64,000 nucleotides of DNA from Dictyophora rubrovolvata (lineage: Eukaryota; Basidiomycota; Agaricomycetes; Phallales; Phallaceae): NCBI GenBank assembly GCA_029959195.1, contig CP114122.1, positions 434,001 to 498,000 on the forward strand, given 5' to 3'. Below the pieces are notes generated by a model. The model was not told the origin of the DNA. It ran no database searches and worked only from the letters and a program-made list of their open reading frames with translations. The position numbers and the translations under genes are program-made. The stretch's first letter is position 1. Every line of letters starts with the position of its first letter. Below are positions 1 to 10,272 of this stretch, piece by piece.

Positions 1-193
1 CTTGTTCAAAAACTTCTTGTTTTACACGTTTCCCCATAAATACGACACTAAACCTGAAATTTCAGATACAGAGAAACATACCTTTCTTTTCGCGAGTTTC
101 CGTTCAACACACTCATCCAACAAGCGAGCATACACTATTCATCACTTCTTCAACCACACTTTCTTACCGTACAATCACTAACCGACAAAAACA
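1..193 (+). promoter_or_regulatory. 5' flank of the first gene
   Basis: Pyrimidine-rich stretches precede the ATG at 194, whose context is ACAATG. No clear TATA box is visible. It probably holds the 5' UTR and proximal promoter; this is inferred from position only. Confidence 0.4.
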
Positions 194-1595
194 ATGCTCG
201 ATTCGTCGCCCATTCGAGGTCCCGTATCTCTCCCAGGAGCAGCGCAAGCCCCCCCTCCGCCACCGAAGAAGCTCAAACGCAGTGCATCTGTAGCATCGCT
301 TCCCAGTCCTCCACCGACTGTTCAACCTCCGAGAAAGAGAGCTGGCAGAATCGGATTGAAGCCAAGAAAAAGTGCTTACGCAGGTGACAGCGATGCAGAA
401 CAAGATGGTGGCGATGGCGAGTTTATTCTCGAAGGAGACGAGAATGAGGGAGACAATAACGAGTCTGGAGCTCTAGGGCGGATGATACTGTTTCCCACCG
501 CGTCTTCGTTGAAACTTCCAAATGAGCAGCAAGAGTTTGTAAGAGCGGGCGATGGTGACGAGGACGAGGACGATCCTTTCGTTGTTCGAGGTTCTACGAC
601 GACAAAGCCGTCTTTTGGTCTACGTTCGGGATCCCCTATTCGACGCTCTCTTTCGCCCGTTCGTCGTTCTCCCCGTCTTCAAGCCGCCGCCAATATTGCT
701 CCCGTGCTTTCATCGCCTGTAAAAGCCAAATCTCAACGTTCGTCATTGCGTTCTCCTACTCGCCAGTCCACTCGTGCCAATGCCAAAAAAAACAAGGACG
801 AGGAAAAAGGCATATGCAGGCCACATGAGCTCCCTGTCATTGACGATGCGGATGATAACCCGTTCTTTGTGAAGACGCCTCCGAAGAGTAAGAGGTCCGT
901 ATCGAAAGGCAGGGGACGAGTTTCGAAGGATGTCAATGCCGATGAAAAGGAGCAAGTCGACAAGCCGGAGAAGGACGAAAAGCCGACTGTAGTATATGTC
1001 TTGTGAGTTTCTATTGTCCCTTTGCTGGGTTAGCTGTTGACCCGACGATTGTGTTCTCGTATCTTTTAGCAAAGGCGTCAAGACTCATCTTCCCAATCCT
1101 TATTACAACCTCTCTCCCTCGGCGTATGAAAAGGCAAAACTACCTCTCGATCATCCGGATTACGAACCGCTCCCTGCAGGACCTTCTAAGCTGGAATTTG
1201 GGCCGAAAAAGCGGAGCAACAAGGTTCATGATGATGCGATGACGAAAGGCGAGGGTTCTCCTGGCCGTCCCGGTGCTGACTTTGACTCTGACGAAGAAGG
1301 GGTCGATGGTGAGGGAAAAGGCGAGTCTGACGCAGACGATCGTCCCTCAAGTAACGATGGTTCATCTCCCCGACCGCCTGAACCTCGTACGCCTGAGCAT
1401 AAACCTCGCGTCAAGTACTCTGGTTTTAAATCTGAGAGCGGGAAACCGGTTTTGGATAGTGGACCCGAAGGTGTGCGAGGTTCTGTTATGGATCCTGATG
1501 AGATTGGGAGAATGGCGGTTGGTCCGGCTAGAGATGGGGGAAGTCTTAGTCTTCGTGGCTGGCAGACAGAGAAGAGTGGGGGAAGCGATATCTAA
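194..1595 (+). CDS. Unrecognised low-complexity, nuclear-looking protein
   Basis: Two exons (194-1002 and 1070-1595) join in frame across a 67-nt intron that begins GTGAGT and ends TTTTAG, giving 444 residues. I do not recognise the family. Residues 1-60 are Pro/Ser-rich with basic clusters that resemble nuclear localisation signals (around 25-29 and 46-59). Acidic stretches follow, then repeated Ser-Pro/Arg motifs around SPIRRSLSPVRRSPR. The only ordered-looking block lies across the splice junction, VYVFKGVKTHLPNPYYNLSP, followed by LPLDHPDYEPLP. The C-terminal half is acidic and Ser/Pro-rich. A nuclear, phosphorylated, largely disordered protein is plausible but is inference. The gene is the last host gene before the transposon island. 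Confidence 0.8.
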
Positions 1596-2979
1596 GGACG
1601 CATTTTTCCATCTCTTTGGGCTGTTGTCTTTTCATTATTTCTTTTCTCCTATTTCTTCTTCTCGTTTATATTCCTCTCATCTTTATCGGCGCGGGCGAGA
1701 CAAGACAAGGGTCGGTCATAGTCATCGCGACGACACGGCAACATCGCAACACACGTTACACCGCACGCTCGTACACTGGTACATAATTAATCGACATATC
1801 CCTATAATTCGTTTCTCCGACGCCTCATCGGATACACCGACCCTTGCAGGTGTCCAGTCGCGTTTTCATAATACTTTCATAAACCACCGAAACACTCCTT
1901 TATCACCTCTGTTTCTTTTTCATTTCATTTCATTTCCATCTTTCTCGATGTCCAGATTTATTTCGTCATGTATATTCCCTCTTTCCTTGTCTTTTTTATC
2001 GTCATTCTAGTGCATTAGACGTGCAAGATCAATCGGTTGCGTATGCAGGGATATTACTTCAATTCGGGAAGTTGGGGTATTCCAAGTAACATCATGATCA
2101 TGATCAGATTTGTTTACGTATATGCTTTTTTTATGTACATATATGTTCGTATGTTTTATAATGTGAATAACATAAATATAAATCTTTTTTCCCGAGTCCT
2201 TGCACGACCTTTATTGCTCGTGTTCTAATTTAGTGAGTTTTTTGCGTTGCAGAGATTCAGACAGGTTTTATTTGCTTGTTCACATCGGGCTTTACATGGT
2301 AATGTGACTTGAAGTATTTGACAGGAAAGGATTTCCCCCGGATTAGTGAAACTAAAGCTATGGCGAAGCATGTTTCCAAAACGACAAGTGCGAGTATGCA
2401 TAATTCTGCATGAAGATACTGCTGCAGTAATAGAGGGCGACCACACACAACCTCGCAGCCGGTACTAGGAGGTTTCAGTGATCGAACCCAGGTGAATCAT
2501 CAATAGACGTTCTTGGGAAAGTCGATATTACGGTCAAGTATTAATTATATACTTCTTGAGGAACTTTCGAAGTTCCACAATGTTGGAGATAATTTGAATA
2601 TAACCAACCATTCAAACGTCGATTAACACGTAAGCATGCCATAATACTCACACGTGTGTCCGTAACGGTCCCCGGACTGTCCGTAAGGGGACCCCAAGAG
2701 TCTGATATCCGGCATACTCTAACCCGCCCCGTCCCGCCATCTCAACCCCTCTCATCCCAACTTTCGTTTTCTCTACAACCACATCTCCAAAGTCTTTGAT
2801 GTAAAGACGAAAAACTTTGTAATTTAGTATAGATTCATAATAAATTATTTCCAACTCCAAGCAATTATCATAAACCAAGCAATGCCATAATTACATTTCA
2901 GGCAAGTTATCCAGTGATAGACTATAACTGTCACAACTTTCGTTTTCTTGGGAACCCATGCATAAATAAGGACAGTGTG
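1596..2979. other. 3' flank and unassigned AT-rich sequence
   Basis: The first 600 bases are T-rich and probably include the 3' UTR of the preceding gene. No protein-coding signal is convincing. Around 2655-2700 a GC-rich patch repeats TCCGTAA twice next to GGGGACC-like motifs. Around 2470 the minus strand contains GGGTTCGATC, which resembles a Pol III B box, without a matching A box. Nothing else is recognised. Confidence 0.4.
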
Positions 2980-2981
2980 TA

Positions 2982-4641
2982 ATGGTTGGGAATACACTGT
3001 GGAAAAAACCGCACTGGAATTGGTCTGGGACTACCATTGGATTTACCAATGGTACACCCAGAAAGTCCACCCAGAAGTCCCACTATAAATTCAGTGACGG
3101 TACCACAATTTTTTGAGTGGTTCTTCACTCTTTTTCCACTCCTGTTTTTCTGGAAAGCATATTTTTAAAAATTTGGAACTTCCAGCCTAATTCAGTGGTT
3201 TTCACAATAAAGCACATCTGGTATTCAAGCTCAGTTATCTGTTTTTCTGATAGCTCACTTGTCAAGATCTGAAATCATTTGAGATGGTGAAATCGATAAA
3301 ATGATAATAATGTGGAACCTGGCTTCAACTTGTGTGTTGTGCCTGCTCCAAAGACTTGAAATGTTCCTCAATTTGAATCATGACGAACATACACTCACAA
3401 AGACAGAGTTCGGAGAGAAACGAGGCCTTTGATGATGGAGTCGTCAAAGACGAGGAGAACAGAGATTTTGAGAAAATGGGAGTTTGAGATAGAAATGATT
3501 TGTAACACAAACAAGAGTTTAACAAAGATAATATTGAATCGAATCAAAGTTTGATTTCAAGATGACTTTAACTATGTATTTACAGTAAGTTTAAATACTA
3601 GTTAAATTGTGCAGGGTCAAGAACAAAGAAAGTACAAAAATAGAATAGTACTTAATAGTTCTTGTCTACATTGTGTTTCATTAGAATCTTATAGAACGTG
3701 ATGGAAAACATTCCATATATATCATGTGAACTTTACCAATCAAAGTAAATATAAAATTCAATGGTTCGTGGTAAAGTTCGATCATAATTCGTATAATGAT
3801 AGATTGTTATAATTCGTGAGTATGGAAAATGGATGTCATGAGAAAATGGCTCACCACTCACAACAAGAACTCCCCTGAATCCATCTAAAGTCCGGCCTGC
3901 CGCAAAACTTGGATTTTGGTGATGCTGGAACAACTATGACTGTTAGCAAGACTATCAGTTAATAAAAGTGGCTTTACACATCTTTTGAGTGGAAGTGGGA
4001 GCTGCTGAAAGAACTGCAGCCACACTGATACAAGGGTGCCTGATATGGACTATAGGGAGAAGGTGAGAGGGGGGTGAAAGGAAAGACTTGGGGGATTTTT
4101 ATGAAGTCCAAGTTTATATACCTTTACCAAAACTTATGTAATTAAATGTTGTGAAGAAAGTTGGTTTTTGAATGGGAATACTTACAAACCTGTTCATGGT
4201 GGACACCTGTCGGTTGAATTACTACTCAAGTTCAGATGTTTGGAAACACTGGACTTGATCTATTGAAAAAGAGTTGGATTTACTACTATCAATGCAGTGG
4301 GCTGAAGCCAAAGGTATCTTACTGGTCAAGTCCAATGAGAAATATGTGGAATTTCTGTTCAAATAGATAACGGAAACATCCCTTGATTAAATCATTGGAT
4401 ATCCCTGCCTTTTTATTAGAGGTTCAAACCAATGATGAATTTGGGGGTCAAAGCCGGTAATTCTGGGAATGGGTTAACTGTCCCGATTTCATTGGATATC
4501 TGGTTTTCCCACTAGTTCCAGCAAGTTTTCATTGGGGGTTTTTTCCACAGTGATAGGGGCCTATAGTTCCTTAGGCCCCAGGAGCATGCAGCTTCCTTTA
4601 ATCCCTAGTTTACTAGGGATTTGTAATAGTGTAACTTGGTG
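2982..4641. mobile_element. TA-MITE copy C, split by a CACTA insertion
   Basis: The sequence on each side of the CACTA element (2982-2994 and 4553-4641) matches the left part of the intact MITE copy at 22638: ATGGTTGGGAATA, then ATAGGGGCCTATAGTTCC and AATCCCTAGTTTACTAGGG. A TA precedes it at 2980-2981. Similarity is lost after about 4641, so the right end is missing or belongs to a longer variant. The copy gives a natural empty-site comparison for the insertion inside it. Confidence 0.75.
2995..4552. mobile_element. Non-autonomous CACTA (EnSpm) element
   Basis: This 1,558-bp element starts CACTGTGGAAAAAACC and ends with the exact inverse GGTTTTTTCCACAGTG, a 16-bp perfect terminal inverted repeat. 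It is flanked by a 3-bp direct repeat ATA (2992-2994 and 4553-4555). CACTR termini with a 3-bp duplication are diagnostic of the CACTA superfamily. No transposase domain is visible inside, so it would need a protein supplied in trans. The interior, around 3317-3930, has LTR-like features that I could not bound. It lies inside MITE copy C. Confidence 0.88.
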
Positions 4642-4939
4642 GGTAGTAAAGCTTGAGCAACTTCTTACTAAGTGGCCTAGCCTCAGCTACAGCACACGAC
4701 ACTCCATCAACTAACCATAGCCTGCTGTCGGCTACAACCTGTTCATCATCAACACCCTTTTACGGAATCACTTACCGCAGCTCATCAACATCTTGTCTGC
4801 CCTTTGCCTTTTACAGTTAGGATGTTGTTGTAACCATACAACATCACTCTTTGCTGACTGCTTGAAGAGAGCACTATTCATTATCCCCTTTTGGTTAGTA
4901 ATGCACCCGTCATTGACTAATATCAATTCAAGATAACTC

Positions 4940-5110
4940 AACCAATCAGTGTCAAAGTGAGGCCTTTCCATTTGTGGGGTGGTAGCTTGCAGGTTGTCTG
5001 GGGTTGTCTGGTGCTTGTTGTCACGTACCAAAATCTTCCCCATTTGGTATTTAGGTTGTTCTTCCTAAAGCGGACATTCAAATTCCCCTTCCTGGAAAAA
5101 CGACTTCCAA
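4940..5110 (-). mobile_element. Relic fragment related to Gypsy-2
   Basis: This stretch closely resembles the protease-region segment of the Ty3/Gypsy fossil at about 15960-16070: both contain CACCAAAA or TACCAAAA followed by CATTTGGT and GGACATTCAAAT. It is an old fragment of the same family. No LTR is adjacent. The rest of 4642-5427 contains only short open frames that I cannot assign. Confidence 0.6.
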
Positions 5111-5427
5111 CCACCCAAATTCCTTCATTCAGAAATAATAAAATGTTCAAATTTTGTCTATCATCCTCTCTTTCCCTCAAAAATCCTACTTCTCCCTCTA
5201 TTCCCCGAGAACCATCCCCAGAAGAAGATGTCATTCCTCCGATATTTTGTTATACTCACAATAGTCCCCACACTCATGATCTGGATATTGAGACAACTTT
5301 ATTCACTTATTACTTGCCTACTCCAATCCTCGAACTTAATCCCATGACTCTTCTCCCAGTTTACCCACCCGAGATTCCCTGAGATATCCATAAGTGTCAA
5401 AGTTCAGATATTGTACACCCCTTCATG

Positions 5428-5780
5428 TGTTAGGGCAACTCAGGGCACACACCTAGAGGAGGGAAAACCTAAGATCTATTCATGGGAAGTGACTAGCTAC
5501 TCACCTAGAGAAGGGAAAATCTAAGAGAAAAAGCTTGGAGATCCTCCTCTAGGGAAAATGACTATATATCTATGGGTACAGGCGCTCAGTTGATTCCCAT
5601 GGGATCTGCAGTGATAACGAATGAAAACAAGAATTCGGTCAAAGACTGAATTTGAGAGAATGAGTTGAAAACGAGAAATAGTCAGAAATATGAGAAAGTG
5701 AGAAAGGGCAGAATAAACACAGAAAGAGCATGAATACGGGAGAACGGGAAAACAGGAAGTGTTGCTAGCATACCATGACA
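5428..5780 (-). mobile_element. LTR family A, copy A1
   Basis: This LTR-like unit starts TGTTAGGGCAACTC and ends CATACCATGACA, with TG..CA termini. It closely matches copies at 6249, 7679, 9846, 20650 and 25140. Orientation follows copy A3, which adjoins Gypsy internal sequence. No target duplication is visible, so it is either a partial element or a solo LTR with changed flanks. The 280 bases to its right hold nothing recognised. Confidence 0.8.
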
Positions 5781-6060
5781 CCACTCCACAGAGACTAGAT
5801 GACCTCAAACAAATATCTTCGTAGTTTTTCTGATTGTATATTTAGCTATGACATTTAGCTTTTATCTTCGGATTGTTACAAAAGCACTCGTTCTGGTATT
5901 AAAACACTGGGTTAGTTTCACTGCGATGTGCATTCATCTCCTACCCCCCACATCCCTTCTGACAGTCTTTGTCAGAGTACACTAGTTTGTCCATTCCATT
6001 TTCAATCATTTCCTTGAACTTTGAAGTCTCGAAGTTCAGATCATTTTATCATTCCAAACC

Positions 6061-6682
6061 ATTTCTCTTATTTCAATTCACTCTCCATTTCCTTCATTTG
6101 ATCTTTGATTGAACCCTCGAATCGCTTTGCAATCCTCGAACTTATCACCATGGATCCCACAGAAATATTTCTATTGATTACAAGCACTTGTCCTGTAGTA
6201 TATATAGTCTCTATCTCTAGAGGGAAAACCCTTAGGTTTTCCTTGCTCTGTCACAGTATGCTAGCGGCACTTAGTGATATATCGTTTACTCCTTCTATTT
6301 TCCCATATTCATGTTCTTTGCATTTATTCCATTTTTCTCTCATTTCCTCATTCTCTTCATTTCTGACTATTTCTCGTTTTTGACTCGTTCTCTCGTTTTC
6401 ATTTGTTATCACCGTGGATCCCATGGGGATCAACCAAGTGCCTGTACTTATATATATGTAGTTGTTTTCCCTAGAGGAGGATCCCTAAGCTTTTTCTCTT
6501 AGGTTTTCCCTCCTCTAGGCGAGTAGCTAGTTGTTTCCCATGAATAGATCTTAGGTTTTCCCTCCTCTAGGTGTGTGCCTTAAATTGCCCTAACACCCTC
6601 TAGGTGTGTAGTTAGTAGTTCTGCTCAATAGATCTCTTAGGTTTTCCTCCCTCTAGGTGTGTGTGCCCTGATTCGCTCTAAC
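6061..6682 (+). mobile_element. Older family A LTR, host of copy A2
   Basis: Divergent family A sequence lies on both sides of copy A2: the left part contains TATCACCATGGATCCCA and GGGAAAACCCTTAGG, the right part CTCTAGGTGTG and ends TCTAACA at about 6682. Together they look like one older LTR split by a younger one of the same family. The left boundary is approximate. Confidence 0.6.
6249..6594 (+). mobile_element. LTR family A, copy A2
   Basis: This unit begins TGTCACAGTATGCTAGC and ends GCCCTAACA, the inverse orientation to A1, A3 and A4. It sits inside an older copy of the same family. The 5-bp flanks TGCTC and CCCTC are imperfect repeats, consistent with an old target duplication. Confidence 0.8.
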
Positions 6683-7678
6683 AGTCTTTTGATATTGTGC
6701 ATCATGGCAGAATATTTATCATGAGTTGCTGTCAATTTCCTTAAATGTTCAGCTGATTTTCTTTAAGTTCAAGTATCATTGGTTCTGGCGATTCAGGGAA
6801 GGTTTTGCAGTCTATCCTTGAGAAGGTACTGTACTTCATTCTTTCTTTCAGTGTCCTAACAATCAATTAGCTAGGACTTGATATGCTTCCACCTCACTAG
6901 GTATTAGAGAAAAAGATGGTATCTGTAAGCTCATAATTATAGATATTTTTTTAGTTGCTTACATTGTTGGCAACTAGACTCATTTCAACACCCTACACTG
7001 TGATCCTACCCAACTCGATACAATCAAAAAAATATATACAGAGTCTTGACATTTTCATTGAATTTTACAGAGTCGATGAGCTCTCAATAAGAAGCCCATG
7101 ACTATTTGGGAGAACAAGGGTTGATTCTGGATGACTTGGATGATTTGGCAAATGGATGGAGTCAATGCTGGAGTAAAACCACCAAGCCCTTTGGTTTGGT
7201 TGTTCAACAGATTCTTTTTTAGTGGTAGGTCAAAATGTATATAATTGCAATGGATTGTACTTGAATTATAATATATCAAAAGTCAGTCTGGAAGTAATAC
7301 TACTTCTAGACAGAGAAAACTCGAGTGTAAAAATTTTGAGGTTGGAAAGATTCAACAGACTGAAAAATGGAAGTGGAAGATGCCTGTAACAGTTCCACTT
7401 ATACAGTGGATGCATACTCTATGGACTTAGGCATAAGCCCATTATACTATAATGTGTGACTTGGCACATGCACTATGTAGAGTATTACGTAATAGTATGT
7501 AGGTGCTGTACACTATGTAAATACTGCAAGGCAGTAAAGGTGCTGGCAGCCTTTCTTACTGTTTACCTGTGAATATAAAGTTTTACACTGTTAACCTGTG
7601 AACCCATAAGAACTGGGCTACAATATCTATAACAAAATGTTACAATGCTATACAATTTCACAGGGTGTTTGGGGCACT
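6683..7678. other. Unassigned AT-rich sequence in the island
   Basis: I see no gene-like frame and no bounded repeat here. A stretch near 7389-7591 begins TA-ACAGT and ends ACTGT-TA like the TA-MITEs, but the similarity stops after about five bases. It may be decayed transposon DNA. Confidence 0.35.
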
Positions 7679-7999
7679 TGTTAGGGCAACTCAGGGCACA
7701 TACCTAGAGGATGGAAAACCTAAGAGCTACTCATGGGAAACAACTAGCTACTCACCTAGAGGATGGAAAACCTAAGAGAAAAAGCTTAGGGATCCTCCTC
7801 TAGGGAAAATGACTACATATATATGAGTACAGGTGCTCGGTTGATCTCCACAGGATCCGCGGTGATAATAAATGAAAACGAGTGAGAATGAGAATTCGGT
7901 TGAAGACTGAATTTGAGAGAATGAGTTGAAAATGAGAAATAGTGGGAAAATAGAAAGAGTAAATGATACATCGCTAAGTATCACTAGCATACCGCGACA
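7679..7999 (-). mobile_element. LTR family A, copy A3 (3' LTR of Gypsy-1)
   Basis: The unit runs TGTTAGGGCAAC to ACCGCGACA on the plus strand. It directly adjoins a polypurine tract and then the chromodomain and integrase region, which ties LTR family A to a Ty3/Gypsy chromovirus and sets its orientation. Confidence 0.85.
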
Positions 8000-8560
8000 C
8001 CACCCCCCTCTTAAACGAGGTGTCAACCCAACACCTGCAATCCTTCCCAAGGTTAAGTTGGATGGCATTGGAAAAGAAGACCGTTGATAACGCGAGGTGT
8101 GTCAGGATGATCTTGATAGAAATCGTACAATAAATTGGGAGCTGAAAGGTCTTTCTTAGGAATCCACTGATTATGCTTGGGACCACAACCCCCCCAATGT
8201 ACTTTGAACTCCAGTTGATGCCTAACCACATGACTGTCCAGTACCTGTTCTACCATGTAGTGCTCGCCATTGTCTCAGATCTCAGGAGGTGGAGGTGGCT
8301 GAGAATGATGCCCAGGAATCGAGTCATGAATGGCAGGACATAATTTGACAACATGGAAAATGGGGTGGAGTCTTGACATTGACTTTGGGAGAACAAGATG
8401 GTATGAGTGAGAACTGACTTTAGTGGCAATCAGGAATGGTCCTAGGAAACGATGCAACAGCTTTGATGAAGGCCTCATTGTTTTGATATCACTGGCATCA
8501 AGGTAAACCTTCTCTCCAAGCTTGTACTCTGGTGCAGGTACCCATTTCCAGTTGTAGTAC

Positions 8561-9413
8561 TGTTAAGTACCGATACTCAGATATCGATGACGAGTGTATA
8601 TATGTATCTAATATTAATACAAACATCACCATGTTGTCGTAGAGCGTGGTCTCAATCTGAGTGGGTTGTATCACGACAGTCCTCTGAATGTTAGCTCTAC
8701 TTGTCTTGATGACACTCGGGACCTTCAAGCCTTTGGAGAATATCATTGAGCCGAAACTCTAGAAAGTCTAGAACAATCTGTAGGAATAGATCATTGACAA
8801 AGAAGCAGAAGAAGAGGAGATTAAAGAAGTAACGGATCCAACACCAGAATGGCGTTGTCACTACGAATGGTTTAGACTTAAAGTGTTTGGCAATGATGGA
8901 AGCATTAATGAAAAAGGAAGACTATATTGAGATATCAAACTAGGTTCAATATTAAGTCTAAAGAAGAGTCTAGCTATGATGTATAGAAGGGTTTATATAC
9001 ACATACACTAGAAGTTTGAATCTCAGTTCGAAATAGATAATGAACTTAAGAACATATACAAGTCATAGCAATTCGTGAGTATCATAAGTATATGCAGGGT
9101 CGGTTTGCCATGTGGCAAACATGAGGCAACAAGAACAAAGGGAAAACACATACAAGGACCTACAGCTGTCATAGATGATCTCATGCATGGTTTGGAACTA
9201 GAATGTAGACCGAAGGTCTATCTGCAGCTTACTGTAAGTCCTAGGAAGATGATGTCATCTAGGACTTTGTGGAATGGTGATGAAGTCTAGCAAGACTTCC
9301 GGTCGTAGCATCTGTGATGTGATTGTGATAACATAGTGTTTAGATATGGTAAGATAAGGAAATAGGATAAGGAATCCGTATCGCTAGTGATGTCATGAAT
9401 TCGGATCATGACA
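8561..9413. mobile_element. Solo LTR (family C) with 5-bp duplication
   Basis: This 853-bp unit starts TGTTAAGTACCGATAC and ends GGATCATGACA, with TG..CA termini. It is flanked by a perfect 5-bp direct repeat AGTAC (8556-8560 and 9414-9418). Gypsy-1 integrase-region sequence continues on both sides, so it inserted into Gypsy-1. No internal region remains, as expected after LTR-LTR recombination. Confidence 0.88.
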
Positions 9414-9845
9414 AGTACTTAGTCATGTTGTCTTTTGCTTTGATAATAGCAGAATGAGCTTCTTCAAGAGATGAGGATATCTGTTCTTTGAACTTGTTGA
9501 TGGATTCAATCTTAGACTCTGCTAGACGAGGTTTGAAACCCATTCACAGTTGGCAGCCTGTATCGAGTTCAAAAGGCATGGCTTGGGTCACAGAATGCAT
9601 ATGATTATTGTACACGAATTTGGCCATAGGGAGAAGGCGATCCTAGTCATCTTGATGTTCTGAGGTGAAAACATGGAGGTATTGCTCAACCTCTGCGTTA
9701 GCTCATTCTGTCTGACCATTGGTTTGAGGATGATATGCAGTGGAGGATGTGAGACATATACCAAGAAGGCATGAGAGTTCCTTGGTGAAATGAGATACAA
9801 ATTGTAGCCCTCGATCTGAAATGATCTTCTCTGGTAGACTGTGAA

Positions 9846-10173
9846 TGTTAGGGCAACTCAGGGCATACACCTAAAGGAGGGAAAACCTAAGATCTATTCA
9901 TGGGAAGCGACTAGCTACTCACCTAGAGGAGGGAAAACCTAAGAGAAAAAGCTTAGGGATCCTCCTCTAGGGAAAATGACTATATATCTACAAGTACAGG
10001 CACTCGGTCGATCCCCATGGGATCTGTGGTGATAATGAATGAAAATGAGAGAATGAGTTGAAAATGAGAAATAGTCAGAAATATGAGAAAGTGAGAAAGG
10101 ACGGAATAAACACAGAGAGAGCATGAATATGGGAAAACAGGAAAATGGAAAGTGTCGCTAGCATACTGTGACA
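9846..10173 (-). mobile_element. LTR family A, copy A4
   Basis: The unit runs TGTTAGGGCAACTC to CATACTGTGACA. It abuts Gypsy-1 integrase sequence on the left without a target duplication. To its right a purine-rich minus-strand tract (CTAGGGGATGG) resembles a polypurine tract, so it may be the 3' LTR of a separate element whose remaining internal part lies at 10174-11636. Confidence 0.8.
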
Positions 10174-10272
10174 CCATCCCCTAGAATGATGTTCTTGCCA
10201 ATTCTTGGCAATTTGATTGTTTAATTCCCCACTCCTGTAACAGGATAGCAGAGGGACAATCAATAGCCTGAC

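Larger units (their letters stand above)
7679..9845 (-). mobile_element. Gypsy-1: fossil Ty3/Gypsy chromovirus, 3' part
   Basis: This is the 3' portion of a minus-strand Ty3/Gypsy element. From right to left it holds part of an integrase core (about 9535-9845, with the family-typical AYHPQTNGQTE stretch), an integrase C-terminal region (about 8275-8560, FLGPF and FHVVKLCP), a chromodomain (about 8050-8260), a purine-rich tract (minus-strand GAGGGGGGTGG) and its 3' LTR (7679-7999). A chromodomain after integrase marks a chromovirus. It is broken: the upstream part is absent where LTR A4 abuts, a foreign solo LTR (8561-9413) is inserted, and there are a few further breaks. It appears old. Confidence 0.85.

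Noticed and set aside
1273-2010. Long plus-strand open frame overlapping the end of the first gene
   Set aside because: It overlaps the better-supported exon 2 in another frame and runs on into T-rich 3' UTR-like sequence. No conserved content.
2440-2510. Possible tRNA or SINE (GGGTTCGATC on the minus strand)
   Set aside because: It resembles a B box only; no A box, acceptor stem or anticodon arm can be folded around it.
3317-3932. Possible LTR inside the CACTA element
   Set aside because: The left end resembles the Gypsy-2 LTR (GGCTTCAACTT, TGTTG-GCC), but no matching right end or 5-bp duplication could be found.
4957-5382. 141-codon plus-strand open frame
   Set aside because: It is antisense to a relic of the Gypsy-2 family and has no start context, introns or recognisable domain.
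7389-7591. Possible TA-MITE (TA-ACAGT ... ACTGT-TA)
   Set aside because: Inverse similarity stops after about five bases, and the interior does not match copies A, B or C.
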